Shown piece by piece: positions 25,131-39,000 of a stretch of DNA of 64,000 bases. Location of the stretch: positions 87,790,431 to 87,854,430 of the forward strand of contig NC_031768.1 of the NCBI RefSeq assembly GCF_001522545.3. Reading direction: 5' to 3'. Both the position numbers and the translations under genes were made by a program. Position 1 is the first letter of the stretch, and each line of letters begins with the position of its first letter. The notes under the pieces were generated by a model. The model saw nothing but the letters and a program-made list of their open reading frames with translations, was not told the origin of the DNA and ran no database searches. Origin of the DNA: Parus major. Taxonomy: Eukaryota > Chordata > Aves > Passeriformes > Paridae.

Positions 25131-27997
25131 GTTCAGCATGTTTATATTCACAAGGCCATGAAACCTCACAATAAATTATCATTTTCCAAAAGCTTTTCCC
25201 TCACATTTAGTTCAACTTCACATGCTAAATTTCATATGATCATCCTGGACACCAACAAGGAACCAGTATGAACAAGCTCAATTAAGTCTCCAGGGCTTTC
25301 ATGACCTTTTCACAGCAGAGAATGGAAAGATTCCTGCTTACAGCCATGCAAAAAAGGCTGTCCCAGACTCAAGAAGACCCTGGTCTCCCACACAGCAGGT
25401 TCATTCTGCTTTTGGGAGGCCTGGATGCCCCAAGGAAGCTAAAGAATGATATTTCAGTGGACAGTGGACACAAAATATAAGTTTTCATACTTCTAAGACC
25501 AGACCATACATCTGGTGCTTAGGTACCATGACAATATGAGAAAAAGTAAATTGTTCACATTTGTCACCAGAACAAGCATTAGCTCAAACTTCCTGTATCT
25601 CTTTGATCAAAATGATGGACAAGTGCATCAAAGATGCAATCAAAACCAGAGTGTTGGGGTGCTCAAATGAAGGAGCTGTGCTTGCATTTTGTGGAATTAA
25701 AGTGCTCCATCTTTAAACAAGGCAAGTATTAGCTAAAGATTTACTACAAAGAACTTTTTGCCTATGGAGAAAATGACAATTCTTACACAATACACTGCCT
25801 AAAATAAGATCTTTAATTGGACAAATAGCATGATTGAGAGGTGGAATCTCAGCCTTGGAAAAATCTGGAGACTTCAGATGAGTGTAGAGAAAAATTCAGA
25901 TTTAGAATAATGATTCTGTTCTAAAAACACTACAGACACACTTGGTTTTGAACTAAATACAAAATGTGAATTCAAGAGCTTTAACCAATAAAAAGATTTT
26001 ACAAAATAATCAAGATCATCAGGGTCACCAGGACAGTACTTCCATGCCCTGTTATTACCTTAAGGGCATGTTATCTGTTATAGATGGTATTTTTCTGGTA
26101 GAAATCAAGATGTTAATATACTATTACACTATAGCAAATCTATGTTAAAAATTATATATTATAGTCTCACCTGGGATTGCAAAAGCTAAGAGGAGGCCAA
26201 AACCACAACACACAAATCAGCCACAGTACTGAAGAAGCTGCTGAAGCTCATATATATAAAAAGATTAAGTTCAAATGAAGAAAGCCATATACGTAACACT
26301 AGGAGGAAGAGACTGCAGGAGGAATTGTAGATCTAAGAACCTAGTCTGGTCATGAAAAATCTGACCATTTGTTCTATAGTAACATTCTCATTTCTCCAGG
26401 AAAAACAAAATATTAAAAACAATACAGTAAACCAGGCAATTGTAACATTTAATTCTGCTATGTCTGATATAACCAACATCATCAAGTTTGTCTGAGAGTT
26501 ACCATTTAGGTTTCCAGAGTTTTCATATCCATAACATTATTTTTATGTAGCAGCCAGATCTTTAGCTTTTCTTTACTCCTAAAGTTATATACTGGTGTCC
26601 AAATAATACAGAACCTACAATGAAAGTGGGGAGTCTCACCCTGATCTGTTTAGCACTACAGAATACAAGAGTGACAGAAATATGCCTAGGATGTCACTAC
26701 TGATACTCTGCTCAACACTTGAGATCATGGAAGCCTAAAATGTTAGAGGCTGATGTTCCACACTCTTGGGAACTGCAGATATAGAAAATGGAACCAGGAA
26801 TAAGCAGAACACTTTGTTTCACAGAGTCCCAAACAACTCTGGTTGTGGCAACAGCAGTCAAAAGAGCATCAGCTCCTGACTGTTGCATAACCAGGTAAAA
26901 ATCCAAACCTTCCCACAGGCAGCATTTACCACGTGTGGATTTAACGTGGAATTACAAGGCCTCTGATTTCCCTCTTACTTAAGCACATGCTCGTGAAGTG
27001 CATACAATCTCATGCCAAGTCACACAGCTGCAATTGCACAGCTTTGTAGCAAACACCTTTCCACCAGGACTGTACCTGCCTTTGGGATTCACATAACATT
27101 TCTCAAGTAACTTGCATCAGTATCATGTTCAATATTCCTGATCAGTGCAATTTGGGATGTGATATTCTTTTGTGGAAATAATTCTGTGTTTGCTGATGGC
27201 AGGAAGCAAAAAAACAGAAGTGGCAATAGAAAATACCTTAGAGACTCATTGGATGCACTCAGCGAACACCATTAGCAAACACAGAGCTATAAGTGGGTTT
27301 TGAGTGGTGAGTGCTTGGTGGAAATCCATGTGGAGGGTGACTTATGTCTTTAGAGTAATTTCTTCACAGGTGTGGCTGTAAGTCAGGCTGAGAAGCAGCT
27401 CTAGGGACCTCATAGGCAAAACTGGTTTTGCTCCTCTGAAGGGTTTAAGTGTTTTCTGCAATAAGAACTAAGGCTCATTTCAACAAGCTGTATCACAGAC
27501 CTCTGAAACAAATACTGGAAGGGAACAAGACAGTTCTTACCACTCTTATGTCTTCTTCAGGACACGTGTAAAAAGTGCATGTGTGTACATATCCAAAGGA
27601 ACATTGGAATGCATGAGTTTATCAAGGCATCAAGAAACAACCTGTGACAAATTCATTAGAACTGCTAAGACACACTAAAGAGCTACAGCACCCAAGAGGA
27701 TCCATGAAGAACAGGTGGGCTTGGGGGGATTTCTTAGTCCTGGGGGGTTCCAGAGCCACAGCAGCTCATTTGCAGCCTTTTGGGAAATTGCCATAAACAC
27801 ACTGGTTACCGATTAATTTATGGTGGGAGCTGCGCTGGACCTTTGAGCAATCTCAGAGACTACAGGTAGCAGGGAATCATCTTGCCTATATCTTAAAGGT
27901 GTCTGGTTTTGCCCCTCTGTGTTCAAGATTCTGACCTTCTGTTGCTGTGCCATGGTTTGCTAACTTGCTTATTTCCTACCTCTCCTGTTAAAAAGCC

Positions 27998-28035
27998 CAT
28001 CATTTTATCAATTGTTTAAAGTGGATAAAATGATG
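27998..28035. repeat. Inverted repeat, 12-bp arms
   Basis: CATCATTTTATC at 27998-28009 is perfectly reverse-complemented at 28024-28035, with a 14-nt spacer. No gene association is evident inside the intron. Confidence 0.8.
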
Positions 28036-30214
28036 CCTTTGATATAATACCAATCTAAAGGCTTCTTGGTAGTTTGAATGATTTTTGTCTTAATATATGG
28101 AGGAGATTAAGGGAGACCTGTAAGAGCTGCAATAAAACATGAAGTGAAATACTTTGCTAAGGTAACATTTTTTATTAAATTGATTTCTCTGACTTTCCTT
28201 GCTCATAAAGAAAGTCTCAACCATGCTAACGAGTGTGCATTTCAGTCAAAGGTACTTTACCCCATCCTGTATTTTTGGGATGTAACTAGACCCTCCTGAG
28301 CAGACGAAGAAGAAATGCCTAGGGGATACTCTGACGAGTAAAGACCATCTCCATCCTTGTGGCACGATGCACATGGCACTGGGTTGTGGTTTGTGAACTT
28401 TGAGTTGTTCAGACTTTTGTCTACAGGTGAAACAGTCATGCACTCACCCTGTGTGCCTTTCAGGACACCTTACATTCCTGCACATCATATGTACACTCCT
28501 GCATCTCAAGCAAGCCTTTCCTCGACATCCAGTGCAGGAGCTTTGCCAAGCAAGTGCCACCCAACCAAATTGCTCTTAGCTCCTGATTTGCAGAATTTAT
28601 CTTTCCTGTGTGTCTGGCCTGGGGACACAGAGAAGTGTTAACATGTGCTGTGTTCACAGCCCACAGAAGTGAAGTCCACCACTCCGAAATGACCCTGGAG
28701 AGGTAACTGGGAAGTTTCTTCATCTTTCCTAGCTTCTAATCTATCTTCTTCCTCTCTTAGAAGAAACATCTCTGGGGCTGACAAAAGGACTGAATCCCCC
28801 TAGCAGAGTTCTTTTTCCTTTCTCATCATGCCCATAAAACAACATGATTGTGTTACGCTCTTTGCATAAACCCACTTTTTTTTTAAGATGAGCTTTTCTA
28901 CAAGAAAATCAAGAGTCTTCAGCTCAGTTCTTTAATACCAAAACATGCCAGTCAAAGAACAAGTTTATGAAACTGTGTTGCTGTAGTCTGTCTGGAAAGA
29001 ATAAGGAGGAATTACTGTTGTTATCAACTCCTGGATGCTCCATACCTTACATTTCTCTCTAATTTTTGTCTTTCTTCCTTCTCTTTAGAAAACAATATGT
29101 TAGAAGGTCTGGTCACCAGGATAGGACACCTTGAACTGCCTTTTTTTCTACATTTCTACATGCCTCAAATAGAACAATGCATTATTATAGTTCTGTATTT
29201 CTCTCAGTTAATCAACCAATTTTTGATCATTCCTCTACAAAACAGGAAGAGCAAATAAGCTGAGACCATGTAAATAAACATGAAGAGAATCTGATTTATA
29301 TCAGCAAAATTCATATTTCCAAAACATTCTATGATCAATCAGGATTAGGTGCAAGACCCTAAGAAAAGTCAATCTGTCTGTTAAATACAGCTTTTAAATA
29401 AACTGGGATATCATGTTTCTGATTACAATTCGGTATGGGTTTGTTGGAAGTGGTGCTCTCCCACAGCTGGCGAGGGGAAGACCCTTGACATGATACCTGC
29501 TTCTTTATCCTGCCTGGCTGGGCAGCCATATGTCAATTACTTAGTCTGAGACTTTGCTTCCCAACTTGTAATAGTGTCCAGAAATAGTTTTAGAAATGTA
29601 TTGCAACTTTGCTTTATCCATGTCAACAGATGGCAAACTGAGTATCAGCTGAATCAAGGCTGATTGAGGTTTTTCTCTAGTAAAAAAATAAAATACAGAC
29701 CTGAGAGCTAAACACTTTTTCAAATCTAGCTTTGTCAAATTGCTTACAAGGGGAAAACATATTTTGCTTCCTAATTTCTTTTAATTTGACTTTTGTTTTC
29801 TGCACTTGAAGTAAAATGCTTTATTTGATCACTTTTTTTCCCCCAGCAGAATCCTCAGTGAACCAAACAATAAGGACAACTGTAATTCTGAGCCAGTTTC
29901 AACATAAATCCATCTCAGAAAAAACACTTAAGTATGTGCTCAACTTTAGTGAGACTTGTCTTTAATGAAATTTAGTAGATTCTAAAAGCTTAGTATGTAC
30001 TTTAGTGGTTTGCTGAATCAGAGACTAAAGTAGCCTCTGGCTGTTTGCTCTTTTTCCATTTATACTATTATTAAAAACAAATAAACACTTTCTTTGTGTT
30101 GGATAATTTCTTTTTATACTGAGTCCAGCATGATTTATTAATAAATTCTTACAGATTTTTGTCGCCTTTTTTTCCTAATCCTTCCTCTTATATTTCTAGT
30201 TCTCCACTGTCACA

Positions 30215-30400
30215 GGCTGACTTTTATTTTTCTTTTCTTTTTCTTTTTTTTTTTTTTAACATTTTCACATTGCTTATTTTCTCTTCAATATGATTTTCTG
30301 AACTGAATAATTATTGTTCCTTCTCCAGTTTTCTTCTCTCTCCTCCTTTCATTCTAATACCAAAACATTCTTTTCTATTTTTGTATTTCTTTTGCCTGTA
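30215..30400 (+). repeat. T-rich / pyrimidine-rich low-complexity stretch
   Basis: Long runs of T with interspersed C (for example TTTTTCTTTTCTTTTTC followed by a T run near 30247-30258) extend over roughly 190 bp with no recognisable element. Confidence 0.6.
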
Positions 30401-33033
30401 CATGACATGTAACCTCTTCCTGTTAGAGAAGGCAGAAGTGAATAGGGTCCCCAGGAAAAGAAAACAGATTCAATGTAAAGGGAGTCTTAAAAAGGTCATC
30501 AGAAATATTGAACTCTAGTAAGGACAGAAGTTCTGCTAAACCCATAAAATCATTAAAATATATCAGTGAAAGGCACAGAAGAAATTCAAGAGTAGAACTG
30601 CAAGAGTGAGGGGGGTGAGTTATGGGCATAGACAGGCACATGTCCCACTCTACAGTGAGAGAAGGTAAGTTTGGCTGAGTTTTCTCTGCAGAGCTGGCTT
30701 GTGCTAGCATGTCCTGTGGAATGGGGCACAGGGAGGAATACAATACTGTACACTATACACTGACCCCTGGAATAGGAACAGTGACCCTCATCTGCCTGGC
30801 AATGCACAGGAAGATCAGTGTGATATGCAAGGACTTGTTTATCGGTTATGATTATTTACTTTATTCAGCCAGGAAACGCTGGCTGGGCCTGTGGGGCTGC
30901 ACTTTGTGGCTGCAGATATCAGTAAGATGATACCACAGACCCATGACACCAGCCAGTACTGACAAGTAGGCAGCCAGCATTGCTCTGCCCTATTGCACCA
31001 CCTGACCTCTTCAGGGATGCATCATATTATTTAAAAGTTTGTAGGAAGCAAACTTTCCACAATGACTTGTATAAGATGGAGTAGACAAGTGTAAACACTT
31101 TACTCAATTTTTTACAGAATTCATCTTGAGACCTACAGATTCATGTTATCTGCCCTGTAATACAAGAGGATGCTGGAAATTGCCATCCAGGCAATCACAG
31201 TCCATTCGGTACAAGAACCAGCCTCCAGCAGCATTCAGTGATGCCTGCTTCAAAAATGTTGTGTTAGACAATTAGAGGGCTAGTGTCTAATAAAGGATAC
31301 ATCTAGCTCCACAAGCTAGCAGTTGATTAAGCAAATAGGACAAAGTTTTATGAAAATCAGCCTTAATTTTATAAAAGAAAAAAAACCAAAAATCAAACAC
31401 TCCCATACTGGAATTTCCCTATCACCCTCCTCAGTTGATACAATCACCAGATATCACAATGTCACAGTGATTTTTTTATTGCATCACTATTGGAGGTGAT
31501 CAGGAGCTCCAAAGAGTCATCAAAATACATCTTGAACCTTCACCTTAGCTTTCTCTTGAAAATTCTGGCAGTTTAGGTTAAACTGCTCATGATGATGCAA
31601 TTAACCAAATCAGCTGGATTTGGCCCAGAGGAAGACCAGGAGCATGGCACTTGCTGGGGAGACTGCCCAAGTGAAGAGCAGCTTTTTAGACTAGCACCTC
31701 AAATAACTAAATCCAAAGTAACATGTCTAATAATGCACAAGTGTGGGCTTCTTTTGAGTACATCTATCTCAACAGGTCCACTATTGTGCTTTTAGATTAG
31801 AAAAAGGCTAGGAATTGTATCTTTCTCACTTCTAGATTTATTTAGTTTGTGAATTTAGTATTACTACTACCACATTCTTCAGGAATTTTCATATAATTTA
31901 TCTCATAACTAAGGTATTGCTCAGTGAGAGTAAAGACAGCAGAACTCAAGTGCAGGTAGGGACAAGCAAAGCTATTTAGCTTCCAAAATAATCTGTACTC
32001 ACAGCAAAGAGAATTCACAGCAAAATTCATCTATTATCTTCATTGTTCAAAAAGAAAATTTGTAAGAGTGCATGTGTTATTTTTCTTTCAGCAAACAACA
32101 CCTCATGTTCTTGAAACAGCATATGATGGAAAATTATCATCTTTTCTGGCAAAACTCCTCTCTGAAATAAAGCAGGGGATCCTAGGCTTTAATGAATTGA
32201 ATTGCTAGGCTTTGTCTCATCTGCCTTTCAAAATACAGCCTCTTCCTTTTGTGTTTGATATTACAACATAACTTTTTCCAGTTCATAATTTAAGCATGAT
32301 TGGTGAGGAATAACAGAACTTCAAGGCAGGAGAGACAACCTCCTCCTCTGCATCATTTTCATATCCAACAAAGAGTTCCTATTAGTTGGGAATAGAAGCA
32401 AATGCAGGAAGGAATGGAAAGAATTGAAGAGCACCCTGCTTTATTACACAGACTTGCATGATACGAATGACTGAAGGCTCTCAGCTGGATAGGGAGCCAG
32501 GATGATGGAATACCAGCTGTCTATCAGGAGAGTCCACTACAGACCTAAGGGCAGGGAGTGAGTTCTTGACCAGCAAGCAGAAAATTAATACCAGAACTAC
32601 TGGAAGATATGTGAAAGTTTTCATGGTTTTCATGGCCCATTCTGCCACACGACTCAGAAATCAGAATACACCATGGCCACCCACTTCTGTGCATCCCTGA
32701 AAAACACAACTGTGTTACTTGAACACAATGTGGCCACTTCTTGTTACCACAGCACTTTAAAATATAATATTCTTTTACTGACTTCCCCCTCACTCCTTTT
32801 TGAAGGTGATCTTTCTGGAGCAGAAAAACACCTGGGGTCACACTCTGGTGAGCCCCAGCCACCTTGCCTGCCTGCCAGCTCTGCAGCTCTACGCGCTTCA
32901 TCTCCGGGACAACGGTGTGACTTTCGGAGGCTCTATGCCTCATTTAGCCCCAGTAATGGCCTAATTGGGTTGGAAAAATGCAGGAGCAGGAGCATGATAA
33001 AGAAATAGCTCTGCTGTGCTTATTTCAGCAGGT

Positions 33034-33305
33034 GGAAAAAAAGAGAAGAGAGAAGAGAGAAGAGAGAAGAGAGAAGAGAGAAGAGAGAAGAGAGAAGAGA
33101 GAAGAGAGAAGAGAGAAGAGAGAAGANNNNNNNNNNNNNNNNNNNNNNNNNNNNNNNNNNNNNNNNNNNNNNNNNNNNNNNNNNNNNNNNNNNNNNNNNN
33201 NNNNNNNNNNNAAGAGAAGAGAAGAGAAGAGAAGAGAAGAGAAGAGAAGAGAAGAGAAGAGAAGAGAAGAGAAGAGAAGAGAAGAGAAGAGAAGAGAAGA
33301 GAAGG
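33034..33305 (+). repeat. Long polypurine tract, (AGAGAAG)n to (AAGAG)n, around an assembly gap
   Basis: The plus strand is uninterrupted purine from 33034 to 33305 apart from 85 N. Before the gap the unit is a 7-mer (AGAGAAG); after it the unit is a 5-mer (AAGAG). The charged Arg/Glu/Lys or Ser/Leu open frames across it are repeat artefacts. Mirror-symmetric polypurine tracts of this kind can form triplex DNA. Confidence 0.95.
33127..33211. other. Assembly gap (85 N)
   Basis: Run of 85 N inside the polypurine tract, hiding the point where the 7-bp unit gives way to the 5-bp unit. Confidence 0.99.
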
Positions 33306-33529
33306 CAAAGGAAATGCAAATCCACCAAAGCCATATTTTCTACCTTTACTAGATATTTATGTGTGTAGTTTTAATTATAATGGGGCATTGTGCTGACTAG
33401 TTCTTCTGGTGGCAGGATTAATGTGTCAAATGAAGGAGTACCAGAAGAGGGCCAGATTTGGATAAGCATTTCTACTTCCAGTAATTTTCTACTGAAGTTG
33501 GCCCCTTACCCATAGGGCTTCTCTCCATT

Positions 33530-33578
33530 CCCACTTAGTAAGGGCTGAGATAATGGGTGCTCTCATTATCTAAGTGGG
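33530..33578. repeat. Compound inverted repeat
   Basis: CCCACTTAG at 33530-33538 is complementary to CTAAGTGGG at 33570-33578. An inner pair, GATAATG (33549-33555) and CATTATC (33564-33570), shares base 33570, so the two stems compete there. Could be chance or a remnant of a small inverted-repeat element. Confidence 0.55.
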
Positions 33579-35199
33579 AGGGGAAAACTGAGTGGAGAAA
33601 AGGTGAGAGGAAAGGCAGGTGACAAGAGTGACTATTTCAGGAATAGCAAAGAAAGCAGCTCATACCACTAGCCAAATGTCTATTCAGCTGTAGTTTCTCC
33701 TCTCCTGGGAGGCATCTTGCTACCTACCCAAAGAAAACCATTCTATCCTCTTCTGAACAACTCAAATTTTTTCTTGGCATCCCATAAACCACTCAAAGAT
33801 TGAAATGCTACACCTTGCCTCAGAGAATGTCAAAAAAAGAGAAAGAAATAAAGACCCTTTTCTAACTTTCAAAAGGAGAGGAACTTCTTCCTTAAGGGAT
33901 CTGTTCTTCAGCAACAAGAAGAGTGCAAGATCAGGAGATGAACCAGATTCCCCTTCACCTAAAGTGAGAAACCAAAAAGTTTACTTCACATTGGAAAGGA
34001 CAGCCCTCCCTTTGGATGGTCTTTTTTTTTTTTTTTATGAGCTCTCATCATCCCCAACAAGATCCCAACTATTTACCTGGCTTTGTTTCCTCCTTTTCCT
34101 CTCTGAGTGGGAGTCCTATATTATCTCAGAGTAGAGTCTCCTTAAGCTGGAGCCAGAATTGCCCATACAGCATTGAAGTCACAGAAGTGCTCTATACTTG
34201 ACACTGTACAGGACAACCTGTATCTATTTTAGTTCTCTGCCTTGGGACTGGTACAAAATATCCTGTGTTTTAGTCATGTCTCGTATTCAAACTTCAAGAA
34301 TAGATATTTGGCTGATAAAAGTTCCAGAGGATCCTGCTGTAAATCAGAACACATCCTCACTGGTAACATTTAAAAAATCTGATTTGGCCTTGGTGCTCTA
34401 ATTTACAGCACAGCCTTGTACACATTTCCATCAACACAACAGCAGGGGCAGCAAACAGCATGGAGGAAGAGTGAGGAGCCATTGGGAGGAAAAGGAACTC
34501 ACGGATTTTCAGGCAACCTCTCATGGTTCCTTTAGAAAACTCACTAGAATCATTCCTAATAACCTTTTACTCATGTTTCCTACCTCATTCTTAATACAAT
34601 TTCTTTGTTAACTTGAAAAAAATGTGTTGAGGGGGAATTGCTGTACCTGTCAAGTGGCCAGCAACAAGATGATTTTTAAGTTTCCCAGGGTTCTAGTGGT
34701 AACATAAAAATTTCCCCATCAGAGCTCAATCAGCTCAGCCACAGAATTATTTTTGATGGACTAGGAATTTTTAGTGCTTGCCTTCATCTGGTAATTGCCT
34801 GGGTACCCATACTGGTGATGTGGTTACAATCACAATATTCAAGCAAGAATGTGGCATCAGCCAGTAAGGGAGGGCTGGTTTCAACCAGGCTTGGAGCTTT
34901 AAACAGGACATACTTTAGCAGTCATCATTCCCACTGACTGGTAGTGTAAAATAAAATGGGAAATGTAAATTAAAGTGTTAAGCTTATCCAATCATGGACC
35001 AAAAATGCACTTTCAGGCACAAAAATATTTACACTAAACCAGAAGCTGTCTGAAAAAAAAATTGGCAGTAAAAATACTGAAACCCATTTATTTGTAGCAT
35101 TGAAGAAAGGGGAAAGTAAGAACTATTAATAAGTGCTAAGATTCTAAGTATGCAGGGAATTTATGAGGGAGGTTTATAAGACCAAGGAAGTACTAAAGA

Positions 35200-36070
35200 G
35201 TTAATAGAGGTAAAAAGGCAAAAACGATATTTTTATAAATATAAAATGCGACTGAGACTGGCCATGAGCCCACTGCTAGATGCGGGTGATAAAACTGTAA
35301 ATGACAATCCAAAAAAGGCGGAAATATCGAATAAACATTTTGTCCTTTGCACATTGTTTTGTCCTTGGAATGAAGCTGTAGAAAGTATCATCCCATATTA
35401 CGTCAGCCCAACAAAATTCACCGTAGGTAATAAAAGGAGATGTGAGACGAGATCTGCTAAAATTAAATGTTTTCAAATCAACAGGCCTGGAGTCTAAAAT
35501 AAACTAAATAAGGAGTTCTCCTAATCACTCGTGTTGATACTGAACAACTCATGGAAAAATGGGAAAATTTCAAAGGGTCAGAGAACTGCAAGTGTATGCA
35601 GTTATTAAATAACTACTAAAGAAGGAAGGCCCAGGAAATTATAGGTACTATACCCCAAAATCAGTCTGGGAGCAATAATGAAATGGGTTAGGCCAGCAGT
35701 CTTTCTAACAATCAATATGGATAAAATATTAATTTGAACCATATTTTTAAAAACTCCTACTGTTCTTTTTATGAAATTATGAACTAGATAAAGACACTAT
35801 ATAGAGCACAACATGGACATGTCCAAGGCATATGACTGACCAGATTAAAAGTTGCAATTAATAGATTCAAAACTAGTTTATGGATAGATCTTAAAGGTTT
35901 TGTTTAGGGGATGGTATCAATGAAAGAGTATTTTCTAAAGACACCACTCAGAGATCAATCTTGTTCTGAACCTATTCCATATTTTTTCATCAGTCCTCTA
36001 GATTGTAAAATGAAGCCACATTTGTTAAAAGCTGATACAAACACAAAAGCTAGCAGTGAAGAAGACAGTT
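35200..36070 (+). mobile_element. Decayed CR1/L3-type LINE, reverse-transcriptase region
   Basis: Blocks typical of the linker and reverse-transcriptase part of CR1-family ORF2 occur in order: the AAAAAGGCAAAAACGATATT block, CCACTGCTAGATGCGGGTGA, CCAAAAAAGGCGGAAATATC, GGAAATTATAGGTACTATA, the degraded TCCAAGGCATATGACTGACC (Phe-Asp-Thr region), CAGAGATCAATCTTGTTC and a ruined catalytic-aspartate block at GCTGATACAAACACAAAAGC. Many stops and indels make it a fossil. The assignment is by remembered consensus order. Confidence 0.6.
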
Positions 36071-39000
36071 TTAATGTATGATTGATCACTAATGTTGGCA
36101 TGTACAAAACTAAACTCTCCCCTGGGCACCAGTGATCTTCTGCGCTGTGCTCAACATACTCATCTTCCTCGTGGCTCTGCATTGAAATAACTCCATAACT
36201 CAATCTCATGTTTCAAGGCTTCTGTGGACAGCCTGCAGAAGGGAGAGAACTGCTCTTTTTTCTGATGCCCAATTTACCCGCACGCTCTAGGATGCTTGAA
36301 GGAAGACAAAGCTTCACTGATTGGCAGCAGCTAGACTGAGACCCTGAAAAAGTTGCACCAGTGTCCTGCTAGGATACAAAGGATCTATTTTTTCTTAAGT
36401 GCGTATGTTGGTCTAACTTGCTCACATGCTGAGGGTCAAATTTAAAGTCAGATATGGAATTAGGAAGGAATTTTCCATCCCACAAAGACTGGCGAGAATC
36501 CCAAGTGCAACTAACTCACTGTTTTCTCTTCTTATCTCCCTAGACTTCTACAGGGAGATGCAAATAACAAACTTAAACCCAGAGATTTAATAGACTTACG
36601 AGATCTTAAAATTAAAAAAGGGACATATTTCTTCAGGGGATGCAATCACTGCATGACTCAGAGGCTTGATTTTCCTGTATCAATGTGGAGCAGAAGGCAT
36701 GCATAGTGTTTTGGTAAGGGAAGGGTACATGTGATGCTGTATGTCTCACAACAGTTGTATTCAGAGCTCCTCAGGACACAACACAGGCTTCAGGACATAA
36801 GAAGAGACTGTATAGCTGGTGCTGTAGATGTGCCACTGTCATAAAATGAGAACAATGTGATACTGAATTCTGCTGCAGATCATCTAAACTTAGGCTATTG
36901 ACGAATTCCTTCACTTAGATGTTTCAGCTGTTTATGGCAATCCTCCTAGAGTCCATCTAACCAAAATGACCAGAAAATCAGCTAAAAAGTAGTGGCTACT
37001 TAGAACTACTTCTGGTGTTGACAGATCAGCTTACTGACAAGGAAAGCGTTTCCTATAGTGTCAGCACAGTAAAAGTTGAAGTCTAGGTCACATGTATACT
37101 TGTCTTAAGCATAAACAAAAATCCCTGATAAGTTTCAGATCTAGAGCCCTTTTCCTGTGGGTGCTACTGTAGTGAAGCAGAACAAGCCTGGCTTGATGTT
37201 CAGATAACAAGCTAAACCTGCAGGGTTAGCAATGGTGTGATTCCTTGTTTTGATTTAGACACTGAAGAGAGCAAAGACAAGGCCTCAAAAGGAGAATAAA
37301 TATAGATGAGCAAGAGGTTATTTCACTGATATCTCACTTTTTAGAGAGCTGCCCACACTTACAAAGGGAAAAGCAAACACTGAACCTGGAAATACATTCT
37401 CAAACCCTCACTAAAGTGATACCTGACTTTCTCTTGCTTTTAACTGTACAGATTCAATACTCAAAATGTCATCTTGCTAAGACCAAACCTACCAGATGTG
37501 TAGCCATCTAAAGAGCAATATGTTACAAAGTGAAAGGGAATACTCTTAAAATTAACCTATCAATGGATCTCCCTTCCCACTGTTGAAAAGACAGACCTAA
37601 GGTGGATCACAGAAATGCACCTCAGCAAACCTGGATTTCTGTGAACTAGGAAACTCTAATAAAATAGCAGACTGGCAGTAAAAAAGCACCACCACAACAG
37701 TCAAGGCAACAGACATTACAAAGTGACTGGGAACAGCAAATTTTAATCAAATCATTCAACTATTTTGTTGTTGCTTACCTTGATTATGTCAGACAATATT
37801 GTTAAAGAGTCTTGCTAGAGACTCCATATCACCTTTCCAAATTACAAAGGGTCAAGGCAGACTGCTCCTAAAATTTCAGAAGACAGCATATTCGCCTCTT
37901 TCACTATCTACAATGTTGAACGCAACAATTTCAAGGAAAACACCCCCCACTGGGTCCTTCTGCAAGGAATCAAGGAGAGCACAAAACCACCATTAGCATT
38001 TGCAACTTTTTTCTGAGCTAAATCCATTAACTACAGAAACACTGCTAAGAAAACAGTACTAGGAGGCACTTCAGGAAACAACTACATCAGCAAGATTTCA
38101 AGTGTTCACTGCATATGCCTAATTTTTTGCCAGCTTAATTTCTTGCTCAGTCGTTTACTTCTTGTGCAACACTGAATGCAGCAAAAGAAATTTGCTTCCC
38201 CAGCCAATAAATAGATAACAATTAGCTGTGACCACTTTTGTGGAGAACAGAGGATCCTGAGACTGAAAAATTGCTCCTCAGCAAAATGAAAGAACACAAT
38301 ATTATTATATATAAAATTATGATAATGATCTGTGTATACCTCTCATAGGTTCTCTCCATGGATCTAAGACTTCCTAACAAACATTAAATTAATCTTTGCC
38401 ACCACACTCTTGGAAGACAAATGATACTTTGCTACAATTTGTTTGCAAGTGGGAGAATGTAATGAACAGCTAATGCTTACACATCTAATTTAAAAAAATG
38501 CTTTCATGATTTTATTTCTAAATGTTTATTTAATTTCCCAAAAGTAAAACTGAGAAAAGTATAGTATTTCATGCCAGTCTCTCTCCACCCCTTTGGCTCT
38601 TTGAAGCCTTACAACATCAAGCCTGTAAATTCAATTTCTCTGTCTGGAGGCTCAGATCTAATAGCTCTGTCTGGAACATCAGTATCAAGGGATCTTGTCT
38701 TCAGAGTTTAGAAGAAAACAGCAAAGAGCTTTCTGGAGAGACAGAAAGAAAAAATTCTATTATTTATTTTAGAGAGAAATTATTAAGAGGTGACAACTAC
38801 AAGAACGTGTAACTTTTATTAATAGCTTCTCAATATTACAGTGTACACCAAAACTTATGTACAGACACAGAAAAAAAAGTATGTGCTCTCACCTATCTAT
38901 AACTTGCCCAGGTTCTGTCTCCTGCAGAAATCATCACTGCTCATTTCAGAACAAGACACAATGAGCTGGGATAGTTAATCTCCCACCTCAGGTCTCACCA

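Noticed and set aside
26712..26906. Possible CR1 start suggested by a CACAGAGTCCC-like block near 26820
   Set aside because: Similarity to the CR1 end is limited to a few bases and no other CR1 block follows.
32961..33396. Arg/Glu/Lys and Ser/Leu-repeat open frames
   Set aside because: They are translations of the polypurine repeat and its gap of N, not genes.
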